64,000 nucleotides of DNA from Prorocentrum cordatum (taxonomy: Eukaryota; Sar; Dinophyceae; Prorocentrales; Prorocentraceae). Each line of letters starts with the position of its first letter. The stretch's first letter is position 1. The notes under the pieces are model-generated. The model searched no databases. It was not told the origin of the DNA and worked only from the letters and a program-made list of their open reading frames with translations. The translations under genes and the position numbers were made by a program. Below, piece after piece: positions 1-9,422 of the stretch. The stretch is from contig CAUYUJ010021683.1 in the NCBI GenBank assembly GCA_963575745.1, positions 71,331-135,330 of the forward strand. The letters are read 5' to 3'.

Positions 1-5
1 TTTTC

Positions 6-355
6 TGACTACCTACCAGACCACTCCAACCTAGCCTTAAGTCGGGCGTGTCACCCTACAGGGGGATTTTCGACGAAACATAAAAAATACTCAAAAAGTA
101 TTCAAAAGATGCCCCACCATGACAAAAAAAGAGTCCCCATCTTATTTTGGACTATTTTTGAATATTCCCCCTGTAGAGGGACAGGCCCGACTTAAACCTA
201 ACCCGATGACCCAAATGTTCGGGTTGGGCGCGGTACGTGCAGGCTCCACACGTGTTTTCTTTCAATGCTTCCCGAAGCCCCCTCCGTTTCCCCACGGGGC
301 ATGGAGGGCAAGTTGGGGCCTTCGGATGGGGTTGGGGTGGTTTGGTGGGCGGTGA
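6..355. mobile_element. Family B inverted-repeat element, copy 1, interrupted by A1
   Basis: The ends are TGACTACCTACCAGACCAC and, inverted, GGTGGTTTGGTGGGCGGTGA. A perfect 5-bp duplication TTTTC flanks it (1-5 and 356-360). Without the nested A element and one duplicated 8-mer it would be about 183 bp, near the other B copies. No coding capacity. The window happens to begin exactly at the target duplication. Confidence 0.85.
37..195. mobile_element. Family A inverted-repeat element, copy 1, nested in B1
   Basis: It runs from TTAAGTCGGGCGTGTC to GACAGGCCCGACTTAA. Flanks ACCTAGCC (29-36) and ACCTAACC (196-203) are an 8-bp target duplication with one mismatch; uninterrupted B copies read CCAACCYAACCC here. 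Each end holds an inner palindrome (CCCTACAGGG / CCCTGTAGAGGG). The middle is A/T-rich and non-coding. Confidence 0.88.
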
Positions 356-436
356 TTTTCGCCCACGAACCTCCTCTCTATAAGGAGATCTCCTTCTAGA
401 AAGGAGATCTCCACCTCTCTCGGAGAAGGAATACAT

Positions 437-606
437 AAACATAAACTTCTTGCGCTCCGCGCGGGTTTCTTGGATCTGCGCTGGACCTCCCTCCCCGGCG
501 CGCGGAGCGCGCCAGGGGCGGCGCCCGAGGCCCCGCTGGGGGGGCCCAGGCGCGGATCCAAGAAATCCGCGTGGAGCGCCAAAAGATGATGTTCATGTTT
601 GTTTGG
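437..606. mobile_element. Family G palindromic element, copy 1
   Basis: The left arm GCTCCGCGCGGGTTTCTTGG is matched by an inverted right arm CCAAGAAATCCGCGTGGAGC around a GC-rich centre with GGCGCGCGGAGCGCGCC. Related copies lie near 21.3, 25.1, 26.2 and 47.6 kb. A smaller inverted repeat built on GGAGATCTCC (about 381-410) lies just upstream. Confidence 0.7.
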
Positions 607-658
607 TTTTGTCTTCGACTCTCGCTGCAGCAGGACAGAAAGCAAACGACGGGGTGAA

Positions 659-820
659 TGACCCCTACCAGACCACACCAACCCAACCCGAAGACCCGAA
701 TTTGGGGTTGGGGGGGTATGGGCTCGATATGTGTTTTTCGATGTGCCCGGACCCCCCCCCTGGAAATGGAGGGCAAATTGAGGCCTTCGGGTTGGGTTGG
801 GGTGGTTTGGTGGGTGGTGA
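659..820. mobile_element. Family B element, copy 2
   Basis: It has a left end TGACCCCTACCAGACCAC and right end GGTTTGGTGGGTGGTGA, with about 36-bp inverted termini including CCAACCCAACCCGAAG. Flanks GTGAA (654-658) and GTGGA (821-825) match at 4 of 5 positions. No reading frame shared with other copies. Confidence 0.8.
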
Positions 821-1250
821 GTGGAAAGGGGGGGGGGGACCACGTGCTCGGGGCCTCCATGGGGCCCGCAACGGGCCCCGTGAGACCGCCGGCAGCGCAG
901 AGGCTCGGGCAGAGGGGTCCGCCCCAGGGAGGGGGGCCCAAGGGATGCCCAGGGAGGGCCACGACGTCGGAGCTCCCCGCCTCAGCGCTGAGCTGGGGGC
1001 CCTCCCCGCTCCCCCCTCCCCCACCCCTCCTCCTCCCCCCTCCGCGCCCCGCCCGCCTCATCCCTCGGCGCCCCTGCCCGCCCCTGGAGAGGGCCGGGCC
1101 TCCTCTTCCTTCCCCCTCACGCCCCACCTCCTCCCTGCCGCCCCCCCCCGACCGCAGCGTTCAGCCAGGGGCCCGTAGGGGGCCACATCCTTGTTCCTTA
1201 TTATTATATACCCCCACCTACCTCGTATTCCGGCCGATAGCGACCCAATC
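821..1250. other. GC-rich sequence without recognised feature
   Basis: C-run and CCT-rich sequence with scattered GGGCCC. The open frames here are low-complexity and unlike any known family. No repeat partner was recognised in the window. Confidence 0.4.
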
Positions 1251-1255
1251 CGGGA

Positions 1256-1840
1256 CCTCCCATCTGGACTTTAAAAGATCAATACAAAGTGGCCGTTTTC
1301 TTCTCAATATCGTCATTCTTGTCGTCGGCGATGCGAAAAGCGTGGCAGGAATGGGACGCGGCGCGCATGGCGCGCGGCAGACAATATGGGCCCGCCCATC
1401 CTGACTGTAAAAAGTCAATACGAAGTCTTCGCTTTTGCCTCTCAGCATGGCCTGCCTTGTCGCCGACGGTACGAAATATGTGGCAACATTGGGACGCGGC
1501 GCACATATGGGACGCGGCGCACATCGCGCGCGGCCGTCAATCCGGGCCCGCGCATCCTGATTGCAAAACATCAATGCAAAGTCTCCGTTTTTTCCTCTCA
1601 GCATGGCCTGCCTTGTCGCCGACGGTGCGAAATATGTAGCAGAAGTGGGACGCGGCGCACATCGCGCGCGGACGTCCATGCGGGCCGCGGGCCCTCCCAT
1701 CCTGACTGTAGAAAACAATACAGAGTTGCCTTTTTTCCTTTCATCATGGCCTGTCTTGTCGTCGACGATGCGAAATGCGTGGCAGGAATGGGGCGCGGCG
1801 CACATCGCGCGCGGACTTATGGGACAACCCCAAGGCGGGA
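1256..1840. repeat. Family I tandem array, about four ~140-bp units
   Basis: Units share CATCCTGACTGTAAAA, then CAGCATGGCCTGCCTTGTCG, CGACGGTRCGAAATATGTGG and GGGACGCGGCGCACATCGCG. Starts are near 1256, 1394, 1552 and 1694. The short duplicate GGGACGCGGCGCACAT near 1490-1520 makes one unit longer. A diverged piece lies at 2085-2135 and another unit at about 3170-3265, beyond the ACT array. Unit-to-unit divergence and stop codons argue against coding. Confidence 0.8.
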
Positions 1841-1894
1841 GGGGCCACCTTACTTGTGAGAAACAATGCCATGCTGATTTTCCCTGCCCACATA

Positions 1895-2075
1895 CTCCAG
1901 ATTTCGTAGTAAAAGGGAGGGGGTCTGGACCCTCCAAGACAAGCCATTTCAGACCCCCCCCCCGTGGGAGAACCCTCCAAAACATCGTCCCCAGACCCCC
2001 CAGGCCCTCCAAGATAGCCTGGAAGAGACTCCCCCCCGAAATGAGACCCCCCTCCCTTTATTGCGAAATCTGGAG
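1895..2075. mobile_element. Family J element with TA target duplication (Stowaway/mariner-like)
   Basis: The termini CTCCAGATTTCGTAGTAAAAG and, inverted, CTCCAGATTTCGCAATAAAG continue into GGGAGGGGGTCT for about 35 bp. TA lies on both sides (1893-1894, 2076-2077). TA duplication with CTCC ends is the pattern of Tc1/mariner-derived Stowaway elements; the assignment is inference from ends alone. Confidence 0.65.
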
Positions 2076-2411
2076 TAACTGTTCTTGTCGTCCACCCTGC
2101 AAAAGTGCATGGCAAGAATTGGGCGCGGCACACCCCCCTCCCCCCCGCTCGAAGTGAATGAAATGACCTTCTCGCTTGGGCGCCGAGCGGAATTTTCTCA
2201 AAGTTGCGTTCCCGCTTTGGCTCGGCGCACGTTTTTAGCTCGCCAATTCATTGGGCGCCGGGGCGTTCCAGAAGGCCCCGGGGTGACGAATGCCTGGGAG
2301 GTTTTGCTTGTTCAGGTTCTTGGAGGGCCTCCCGAGGCTCCCCGCGGTTTCTTGTCGCTACGGCCGTCTGGAAGCCATCTTGGGCATCTTGGAACGATCT
2401 TTCGGCGACAC

Positions 2412-2432
2412 AGGGCTACTACTACGAGGACG

Positions 2433-2483
<51 letters not shown>

Positions 2484-2487
2484 GCTA

Positions 2488-2526
<39 letters not shown>

Positions 2527-2608
2527 GTACTACTACTGCTACTACTACTACCACTACCACTACCACTACCACTACCACTACCACTACTACTACTATTACT
2601 ACTACTAC

Positions 2609-2689
<81 letters not shown>

Positions 2690-2702
2690 ACTACTACTAC
2701 TG

Positions 2703-2735
<33 letters not shown>

Positions 2736-2762
2736 GTACTACTACTACTACTACTACTACTA

Positions 2763-2807
<45 letters not shown>

Positions 2808-2928
2808 GACTACTACTACTACTACTACTACTACTGCTACTGCTGCTGCTGCTGCTGCTGCTACTTACGACTACCACCACTACTACTACTACTACACACC
2901 ACCACCACTACTAGTACTACTACTACTC

Positions 2929-2992
<64 letters not shown>

Positions 2993-3042
2993 CACTACCA
3001 CTACCACTACCACTACCACTACTACTACTACTACTACTACTT

Positions 3043-3081
<39 letters not shown>

Positions 3082-3096
3082 ATAGTAATAATAATA
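2412..3096. repeat. (ACT)n trinucleotide array, about 680 bp
   Basis: Nearly uninterrupted CTA/ACT repeats with a few variant stretches: (CCACTA)n near 2550-2585 and 2990-3020, and a short (TGC)n near 2833-2862. Open frames across it encode only poly-Thr, poly-Tyr or poly-Leu. It lies between dispersed members of family I. Confidence 0.97.
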
Positions 3097-3105
3097 CTAC
3101 CACTG

Positions 3106-3352
3106 CGCGCCAGCACCCAGTTGCGCCAGCATTGTTTCTTATGTTGTGGGAGGGCGGACCGTGTCCGTTGTTCCTTTCAACATGGCCAGTCTTGTCGTCG
3201 TCGATGCGAAATGCGTGGCGGGAATGGGACGCGGCGCACATCCCGCGCGGACGTCAATGCGGTGTCCTGGGGTACCCTCCACTCGCACAGAAATGCCCGC
3301 GCAGCCCCCAGTTGTGCCATCACTGTTTCTTATGTTGTGGGAGGGCGAGTGG
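3106..3352. repeat. Direct repeat pair enclosing one family I unit
   Basis: A ~48-bp sequence with CCCAGTTGYGCCA and GTTTCTTATGTTGTGGGAGG occurs at about 3106-3160 and 3298-3350. Between them lies a family I unit (AACATGGCCAGTCTTGTCG, GGGACGCGGCGCACATCC), so the two may form one larger composite unit. Confidence 0.75.
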
Positions 3353-3391
3353 GAATGGGCATGCCATGCTTGACTCCCTCGAGCTGGCTAG

Positions 3392-3533
3392 CTTGATGCG
3401 AACCCTACCCCTACCCCCAACGATTTCTGAGCGGGAGGGTGGGGTTCACTTCGCTCGGGAGCTCCCGAAGGAAGTGAACCCCACCCTCCCCCTCAGAAAT
3501 CGTGGGGGGTAGGGGTGGGGTTCGCATGTAAGC
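3392..3533. repeat. Long near-perfect palindrome (family H)
   Basis: Two ~65-nt arms are reverse complements with few mismatches. Outer parts are GATGCGAACCC / GGGGTTCGCATG, middle AACGATTTCTGAG / CTCAGAAATCGT, inner GGTGGGGTTCACTTC / GAAGTGAACCCCACC. They meet at GGGAGCTCCC with essentially no loop. No second copy was seen. Confidence 0.9.
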
Positions 3534-3639
3534 CCCACCTCCTCCCTCCCCCCCCGACCGCAGCGCTCATTCAAGGGGAGGGGGGCGCGTCACACGCGCC
3601 CCGCGGCTCCGCTCCCGCGCGGGCGGCTGCCGCCACCAC

Positions 3640-3798
3640 CACCACCACCAAAGTCGGCACCGGCGTCGGCGTCGCCGTTTTTCGCGCTGCTGCGCTCGCT
3701 CGCTGTCGTCGTCGTCGTCGTCGTGTCGTTCGTTGTCTTCGCCTTCGTCGTCGTCGTCGCCTGCGTCGTCGTCGTCGTGTCGTTTGTCGTCCTCGCCT

Positions 3799-3832
<34 letters not shown>

Positions 3833-3870
3833 GTCGTTTGTCGTCCTCGCCTTCGTCGTCGTCGCCGTGA
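3640..3870. repeat. (CCA)n then (CGT)n imperfect array
   Basis: A short CCACCACCACC run is followed by CGTCGT repeats broken three times by the spacer TTCGTTGTC/TTTGTCGTCCTCGCC, a higher-order repeat of roughly 50-60 bp. Translations are poly-Arg, poly-Val or poly-Asp and are not taken as genes. Confidence 0.85.
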
Positions 3871-4070
3871 TTGTCTGCGCCATTTCTGCCTGTTCCTGGA
3901 CGTCGCGCCCCTGCGTGGGCGCGCGCGAGGCCGACCGAGAATCCTGGACACCGCCCGCCCCCCAGCCTATGGAGGGCACCGACGAGACACCTGCACCGCT
4001 CCTGGCCGGGCCCATCTGGGAGCCCAGGCTCGGCATATGCGCCCCCCTGGCCTGGGCACGAAAGCATCTG

Positions 4071-4195
4071 GGCATCGCTCGGACGTCCATTCCCTGTGGC
4101 TTTTTCGGTTTCGTGCGTGGCGTTTTCGCCAAATGATCAAGGATGCTCCCGGATGGTCCTCGCCGAAGTAAAAATGCACACGTCCGAGCGATGCC
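4071..4195. mobile_element. Family P element, copy 1
   Basis: Inverted ends GGCATCGCTCGGACGT and ACGTCCGAGCGATGCC surround CTTTTTCGGTTTCGTGCGTGG and AAATGATCAAGGATGCTCC, both shared with copy 2 at 58.2 kb. The 13-mer GGCACGAAAGCAT flanks it (4055-4067 and 4196-4208), with a CTG filler on the left. Confidence 0.8.
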
Positions 4196-4376
4196 GGCAC
4201 GAAAGCATAGGAACCCTCGCAAGAAACCCAACCCTGAAAACCCGCGCGCGAGGTGCACCGGAAGGGAAACCCGGAGCACCCTGAACGCAGCCGCTCTTTC
4301 CCCGGCTGCGGGAGACCCCCGCGCGGCGTGCGGAGCGAAGGCACCCAGGAGACCCTGACGAAAAGCAGATGGTTCC
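4196..4376 (+). repeat. Family R repeat, copy 1
   Basis: It contains AACCCTCGCAAG, GAAAACCCGCGCGCGAGGTG, CCGGAAGGGAAACC and ACCCTGACGAAAAGCA. The reverse complement recurs at about 23290-23465. P1 lies at its left edge. No coding frame is shared by the two copies. Confidence 0.7.
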
Positions 4377-4507
4377 TTGATGCGCGCCTCCACTGCATAC
4401 ACCGATGCTGGGCCCAGGATCGGCCCTGTCAGGATCGGTGCAGGTGCATCGACGGTGCCATCCGGAGCCTGCCCGCACCATCTCGAGTGCGAAGCGCAGG
4501 CCTGGTC

Positions 4508-4846
4508 TCAGGTCGGGCCTGTCTCCCCACAGAGGGATTTTGGGCGGAAAATGAATACAACTCCGAAGAAAGACTCCCCCAATGCCCCCAAAATAATAAA
4601 AAGATAGTGCCCAGACTATGTTTTGACTATTTCTGCATATCCCTCCTGTAGAGGGACATCGGCGGTGGACAAACCTCCCTTTAGTAAACCACCCGTTAGT
4701 GAAAACGGCCTGGAACCGAAACCGACGGACCTGGACCCGCGAAAACGACGGCCGCGACGCCCTCTCGCGAGCCGAAAACGGCCAATTCGCTAATCGACGT
4801 GTCAGGGTAGGAGGTCTGTCCACCCCCGAGGACAGGCCCGCCTGAA
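4508..4846. mobile_element. Family A element, copy 2, interrupted by C1
   Basis: It begins TCAGGTCGGGCCTGTC and, after the inserted C element, ends GGACAGGCCCGCCTGAA. Flanks GCCTGGTC (4500-4507) and GCCTGGCC (4847-4854) match at 7 of 8. Removing C1 and one GGACA restores a normal-length A element. Confidence 0.85.
4659..4829. mobile_element. Family C element, copy 1, nested in A2
   Basis: 171 bp. It begins TCGGCGGTGGACAAACCTCCC and ends GGAGGTCTGTCCACCCCCGA, inverted repeats of each other. A perfect 5-bp duplication GGACA flanks it (4654-4658, 4830-4834). The interior has TTTAGTAAACCACC and CGAAAACGGCCAATTCGC, shared by all C copies. Confidence 0.88.
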
Positions 4847-4990
4847 GCCTGGCCTCGGGGTCGGCGGCCGCCTCAGTGCAAAGAGAGCGCCCGCGGGCTG
4901 TGCCGCTCCTCCGAAAAAGGAGGGCTTCCAACCGACCCTCACGGCGAGCCCCAGGCGGGGGGGGGAGAAGGCGGAGGGGGCGGGCCTCTG

Positions 4991-5205
4991 TGATGGGCGC
5001 GTCTTCCACCACCACAATTTGGGGGGGGGTCCTTCTCCTCCTCCTCCTCCTCCTCCTCCTCCTCCTCCTCCTCCTCCTCCTCGTCCTCCTCCTCCCCCTC
5101 CTCCTCCTGCTCCTCCTCCTCCTCCTCCTCCTCCTCCTCCTCCTCCTCCTCCTGCTCCCCCCCTGCAACTTATGGTGGTGGTGGTGGTGGAAAACAGGCT
5201 CATCA
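4991..5205. mobile_element. Family K element with internal (TCC)n array, copy 1
   Basis: Left end TGATGGGCGCGTCTTCCACC and right end GGTGGAAAACAGGCTCATCA are inverted repeats. Inside them lie CCACCACAATTTGG and CAACTTATGGTGGTGG, then a (TCC)n core of about 115 bp. Same design as K2-K4 but inverted relative to K2. Confidence 0.8.
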
Positions 5206-5262
5206 CTTTCCAGACGGGTTCAGAAGGCCTCCAGCCTTCTGAGAAGTTTTCGGAGTCATCTC

Positions 5263-5424
5263 TTAGGTCGGGCCTGTCCTCCTACAGGGGGATCTTGGGA
5301 CGAAAAGCTAAACATAGTCGAAACAATACCCCAAAATTGTCAAACAAATAATCAAAAAATTGTACCCACACTATTTTTGGCTATTTTTGACTATCCCTCC
5401 TGTAGAAGGACACGCCCGACTTTA
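5263..5424. mobile_element. Family A element, copy 3
   Basis: Begins TTAGGTCGGGCCTGTCC and ends GGACACGCCCGACTTTA. Flanks GTCATCTC and GCCTTCCC agree at only 5 of 8, so this is an older or rearranged insertion. Confidence 0.75.
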
Positions 5425-5429
5425 GCCTT

Positions 5430-5735
5430 CCCTCGCGGCGAGCCGGGAGGGGGTGGACGGGGGGAGAAGGCGGAGGGGGCGGGCCTTTCCAGACGGCTCA
5501 GGAGGCCGCCAGCCTTCTGAGAAGCCTCCGGAGCCTTCTCCGAGGATGCAGGCGGCTTCTCAAAGGCGCGAGGGCTTCTGAAGAGCCCTGCTGCCTTCTG
5601 AGAAGGCCCAGCCCCCTCTCCTCGCGTCCCCCCTTGTGCGCGCCGCCGACACCGACAACCTCCCAGCTCCCTCTTCTCCCCTCCAGAAGGGGGACCTGAG
5701 GGGAGAGGGGTGAGGGAACTGCCTCTTCCTGCCCT
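5430..5735. repeat. Region with CCTTCTGAGAAG motif repeats (family W)
   Basis: CCTTCTGAGAAG and variants recur at 5513, 5545, 5572 and 5589, with CCCCCTCCGCCTTCTCC-like pieces. The same motif family recurs at 52.1-52.55 kb. No coding evidence. Confidence 0.55.
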
Positions 5736-5903
5736 TCGGCGGTGGCAAACCTCTCTTTAGTAAGCCACCCTTGATTGAAAACGGCCTAGGACCAACACCG
5801 GCGGACCTGGACCAGAAGATGACGGCCGCGACGCCCTCTCGCGAACCGAAAACGACTAATTCGCTAATCGACGCGTCAGAGTAGGAGGTCTATTCACCTC
5901 TGA
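5736..5903. mobile_element. Family C element, copy 2
   Basis: Starts TCGGCGGTGGCAAACCTC and ends GGTCTATTCACCTCTGA. Flanks GCCCT (5731-5735) and GCCTT (5904-5908) match at 4 of 5. Not nested in an A element. Confidence 0.8.
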
Positions 5904-6189
5904 GCCTTCTCCCTCTCGGAGGAGGGCCAGCCGAGACAGCGGCGGCTCCCCAGCCCGGCCAAACTCGGCTACCTTGGACGCCCGGGATGGGCACGGTGCC
6001 CGACAACAAATGCTGTCCAAAACGGACAACGGCTGCTGTGGGGCCGGCGGCCTCCTGTCTCGAATGGACCACGTCCGAGGCGGTGCGGCTGGGTCCAAAA
6101 TAAACCAAACAAAAACTGATGTTGGGCATCATACCCAATACCCATTATTTCCGTACCCATGTCGCTCGCGCCGAACTACGACTTTGTCC

Positions 6190-6418
6190 CCAAATCCCCA
6201 GGAAAGCCCAGAATCGACTCGACAAGTCGAATCGGCGATCGAAATGAATCGAACCAGAAGAAATCGGCAGCCGAGCCGGGAAACATGGAATCGGCAGGCC
6301 AGCATGCTTCCAGTAAGAGATCGGGAGTCAAATCAGAATCCCACGTCGGATCGAATCGGAATCGGAATCCATCGAAGTCGAGTCGAACCGAATCGGAGGA
6401 ATCGAAACGAGCCCTGAA
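6190..6418. repeat. Degenerate GAATCG hexamer repeat
   Basis: Irregularly spaced GAATCG/AATCGG motifs, densest at 6350-6410. The frames through it are stop-free but low-complexity. Confidence 0.7.
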
Positions 6419-6420
6419 TC

Positions 6421-6555
6421 CCTTGGAGGAGGAGGAGGAGGAGGAGGAGGAGGAGGAGGAGGAGAAGGAAGAGGAGGAGGAGGAGGAAGAGGAGTGGGGG
6501 AGGAGGGGGAGGAGGAGGAGGAGGAGGAGGAGGAGGAGGAGGAGGAGGAGGTGGC
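6421..6555. repeat. (GGA)n array
   Basis: Almost pure GGA repeats with AAG and GTG interruptions. It lies just beyond the 3' side of the LINE relic. Confidence 0.95.
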
Positions 6556-6704
6556 AGAGGGGGAGGACCATCGCACTGGTTTGATGATTAGTTCGTCCAC
6601 TGCGGCGCTGGGGCGGACCGCGGAGACAGCGGATTTCGCCGCTGACGCTGAAACTGGGCGGTGAAAGACCCAGAAAATTCAACTCCGCTACCCCTCGGTG
6701 GGGG

Positions 6705-7046
6705 TTAAGTCACCACCACTATGGGCGGCTCGCGCAGCAGCTGAAGCATCACGAAAGAATTGCTCGAGCGGGACGGGTTCCTTAAACACCTGGGCTCGGC
6801 TCTCTTCGGGCGCCTGAACTCCAGCGCACGGGATAGCTGGCTTCTAGCTTTGTTCGATCTCGGGATTTTCGGGCACTCGCGGAACAAGCGGCCCCTGGCG
6901 CCCGCTTCCGAATAGGACCCGCAGGAACGACACAAAATCACCGTGCTCGAATTGAGCTCGTACCCGAAACCCAAAAGTTGGTGTCCTCTTGGGCTTTGCG
7001 CAAGCGGTGCGAGGCCCGCGCAATACCCTTGGCACTTTTCAGACAA
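6705..7046 (-). pseudogene. LINE C-terminal zinc segment
   Basis: The frame contains GHQLLGFGYELNSS, then VILCRSCGSYSEAGARGR and LFRECPKIP, followed by an ALEFRRP segment. This GH...C-x2-C-G-x-Y...C order is typical of the extreme C-terminus of dinoflagellate LINE polyproteins, after RNase H. It is in a different frame from the upstream pieces and marks the 3' part of the element. Confidence 0.68.
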
Positions 7047-7362
7047 ACGTCTAAAAGTACTGATGCTGAGACTTGGCTCTCACGCGGCACAAGGTGCAAA
7101 CATGGAATCCGATTATATAATCTCATCTATGGAGCTCGGACTCGGAACCTGGGTCTCGAGGAGGAGCGGGAGAAGGCCTCGAGGGGAGCGGGGCGGCGCC
7201 AGGGTCCCAAGCATACTCGGCTGAGGCGGCTCCAATGGGAAGGCTCTTGCTGGCTGGTTTACTCAACGATTTCTTTCCGCCTCTGGTGGCCAATTCTGGC
7301 CGCAGGGGAAGCACGTGAGCAACGTGAAGCAAACAACGACGGAGCAGGCTTTCATCTTGTTT

Positions 7363-7813
7363 TCAATGCTCGAGCTCAGCTTCGGGCGGCCTGGCTAGGC
7401 CAGCTGCTGCTCGTTTCGCTGCGTTGTCCGTCGCATCGTTACCGAGAGCGTGCGTGCGCTCGTCGTCGAACTTAAATGGCTGGTTCAGGTCCTGGTGCTT
7501 TGACTTTCGCGAAACAAGAGGACGGCAGGACGACAGCTCTGCCCGCCAGGACCTTGAACCCTGTGTGCACGTTTCGCCTGGGATATCCATGTTTCTGACA
7601 TAAACTAACGGCACCCTAGTACTCCGTATGGGCCGTGGTTATATTAGGTGAGATCGAGCAGGCGGCTATGATGGCTAACATTCCCGCCGCACCCGGGCCT
7701 TGGGTGTATAAGTCTCCTACCTGGCCCGAGAGGACGGCGAACGGGGCACTATTCCGCATGCTGACAACGGCCCAACCAGCCGACTGGAAGGTGGAATGAA
7801 TCGATTGCCACAA
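7363..7813 (-). pseudogene. LINE RNase H domain, distal part
   Basis: Two adjacent frames carry GWAVVSMRNSAPFAVLSGQ and QGPGAAGMLAIIAAC (7616-7813), then KSKHQDLNQPF and LGNDATDNAAKRAA (7363-7614). These match the middle and end of LINE RNase H domains, where a His-x-x-Asp and GN-x-x-AD signature closes the active site. A frame break separates the two. Confidence 0.72.
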
Positions 7814-8622
7814 CTGCCGTCAACGCAGACATGGCCCGAGAAGGCATCTTCAAGGGATATGTCAACATGATCACACCAGAACTGGCCACTATCGAGCCCT
7901 GTCCCTTGCTGTGGGTTAACGTTAACCTCGGGTCTCGTCTGCAGTCCGAATTTAAGCAGGGGGTCGATATAATGATTCTGTATAAGATCTATATCCTCTG
8001 ATGAAATATGTTGGTCGCGGTACTTCTTCGAGACTGGGCACGGGAACAACCTATGACGCAAGCAGTCCGTTGGGTCTCCGCACGCGCAGGCGGGTGAAAT
8101 GTCAGATCCCGAATCTTGGGCCCCGGCATTGGTCCAACAACCCTGGATGGTGGTGGGGGGCGAAAAAGAAACGTTAAACAACAGTTTCTTTCTTGTTTGG
8201 TGAGAGAGGCGCTGCGCTAGGCACTGCGGGTGTCTACCTGGTTGTCCTGAGTGTTCGAGCTTGGTCGCAGCTTGCTCTCGAAGCTGCTGCTGCCAGGTTT
8301 GATGCATCTTGCGTTGCACAAGGCTGGCGAGAAACTCGTATAAAGGGTACTGCTGGCCTTCGCGGCCCTGGAAAACCAGCGGGGAGGCTAAAGCCCACCC
8401 TATTCGATGCAAGGATCGCGCCATGGCACCAAAAAACCCACGCGCGCTGCCCCATCTGGCGGGGGCCTGGCCCACGAGGACCCCGCCGCGGGCCCGAAGA
8501 CAACTCAAGGAGGCAAGACTTTGGGCAGGGTTGGTGGCTGCCGCCCACACTGTTACATGCCAGACAAGGGCGGGTCCTAGGGCTGCTTTCCAGGCGGGGT
8601 CGCCAGTCAGTAGAAGGCGCAA
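7717..8622 (-). pseudogene. LINE post-RT region, zinc motif and start of RNase H
   Basis: About 300 residues open. It starts with DPAWKAALGPALVWHVTVWA, a segment that follows the RT thumb in related LINEs. It continues through CACGDPTDCLRHRLFPCP (CxCG...D...HR...C zinc-binding pattern) and ends with HVCVDGSCGN, the first RNase H strand with its Asp. It is the longest intact piece of the element. Neighbouring frames continue the same protein on both sides. Confidence 0.75.
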
Positions 8623-8698
8623 GGTCCTGCTTCTGGTAGCGCATTTCGGTCCTGCTAAGTTAAAGCACTGCGGTTGGGCGATCGCGAGCTGCGTGCCG

Positions 8699-9289
8699 TT
8701 AAGACCTGTCGCCTCGTGCCCTAAGGTGGTGGCCGCATAGATGCACGCGCTGTAGATGCTTGCTGCGTGTCATCCTGCCCTCCTGAACGCTCCCAATCTC
8801 ATCATCCGCCATAAGATGTTGTCCATCCTGGCCTTCGCTGCCATCTCCTTCATCCACCGACGCTGGGGGGCTCCTGCCGCGGTCTCGCAGCCGAAGTCGG
8901 GGCACGAATCGAACTGCCAACTCTCGAGCGCAACTTGCGTTGAATCCGCTCGCGCAGCTGGTTGGAGGGAGCGACTGAGTCTTGGCGGGGGCAATCTGGC
9001 TGCCCAGATCGTGCTGGATGGAGTCCAGCAGGCTCTGGGTTCCTCTATCTAGGCGTGCCACCACCCTGCTGATCTTGTTATCATGACTCTGTAAAGAGAT
9101 AGCATCTTTGAGCATGAAGAAGTCTAAAGAAGGGTTCCGCTGGGCCCCGAAGCCCACGGGGTCAATCGTGTACATCTGTATCAGGTACGTCGCGAAACCG
9201 CAACCAGCGGCTCTCCCAGAAACTGCGTGCCCTACTGCTACAACGATGTCCTGGGGCGCGACATATCTGGAGCTGGCGTAGATGCCCAA
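8699..9289 (-). pseudogene. LINE reverse transcriptase palm region
   Basis: SRYVAPQDIVVAVGHAVSGRAAGCGFATYLIQM followed by DPVGF resembles the RT segment where related elements read G-V-x-A-G-C-x-F-A-T. Next comes SLLDSIQHDLGSQIAPAKTQ, matching the helix after the catalytic loop. The Y/F-x-DD box is not recognisable: the aligned stretch reads MLKDAISLQ. Frameshifts occur on both sides. Confidence 0.62.
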
Positions 9290-9422
9290 AAGAATCCCGA
9301 GGAGAGTTGCTGGGAGTCAGATTTTTGGAGCTCGACTTGCAAGCTTGTTGCGGTTGAAATGCTCATAGTAACTGCTGAGGCCGTACAGGAGCATTCCCGA
9401 GAAGAGCTGCCCGTTCCACTTG

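Noticed and set aside
2085-3512. 475-residue open frame of poly-Thr/Tyr/Leu
   Set aside because: It is a translation of the ACT microsatellite; all frames are open because the repeat lacks stops.
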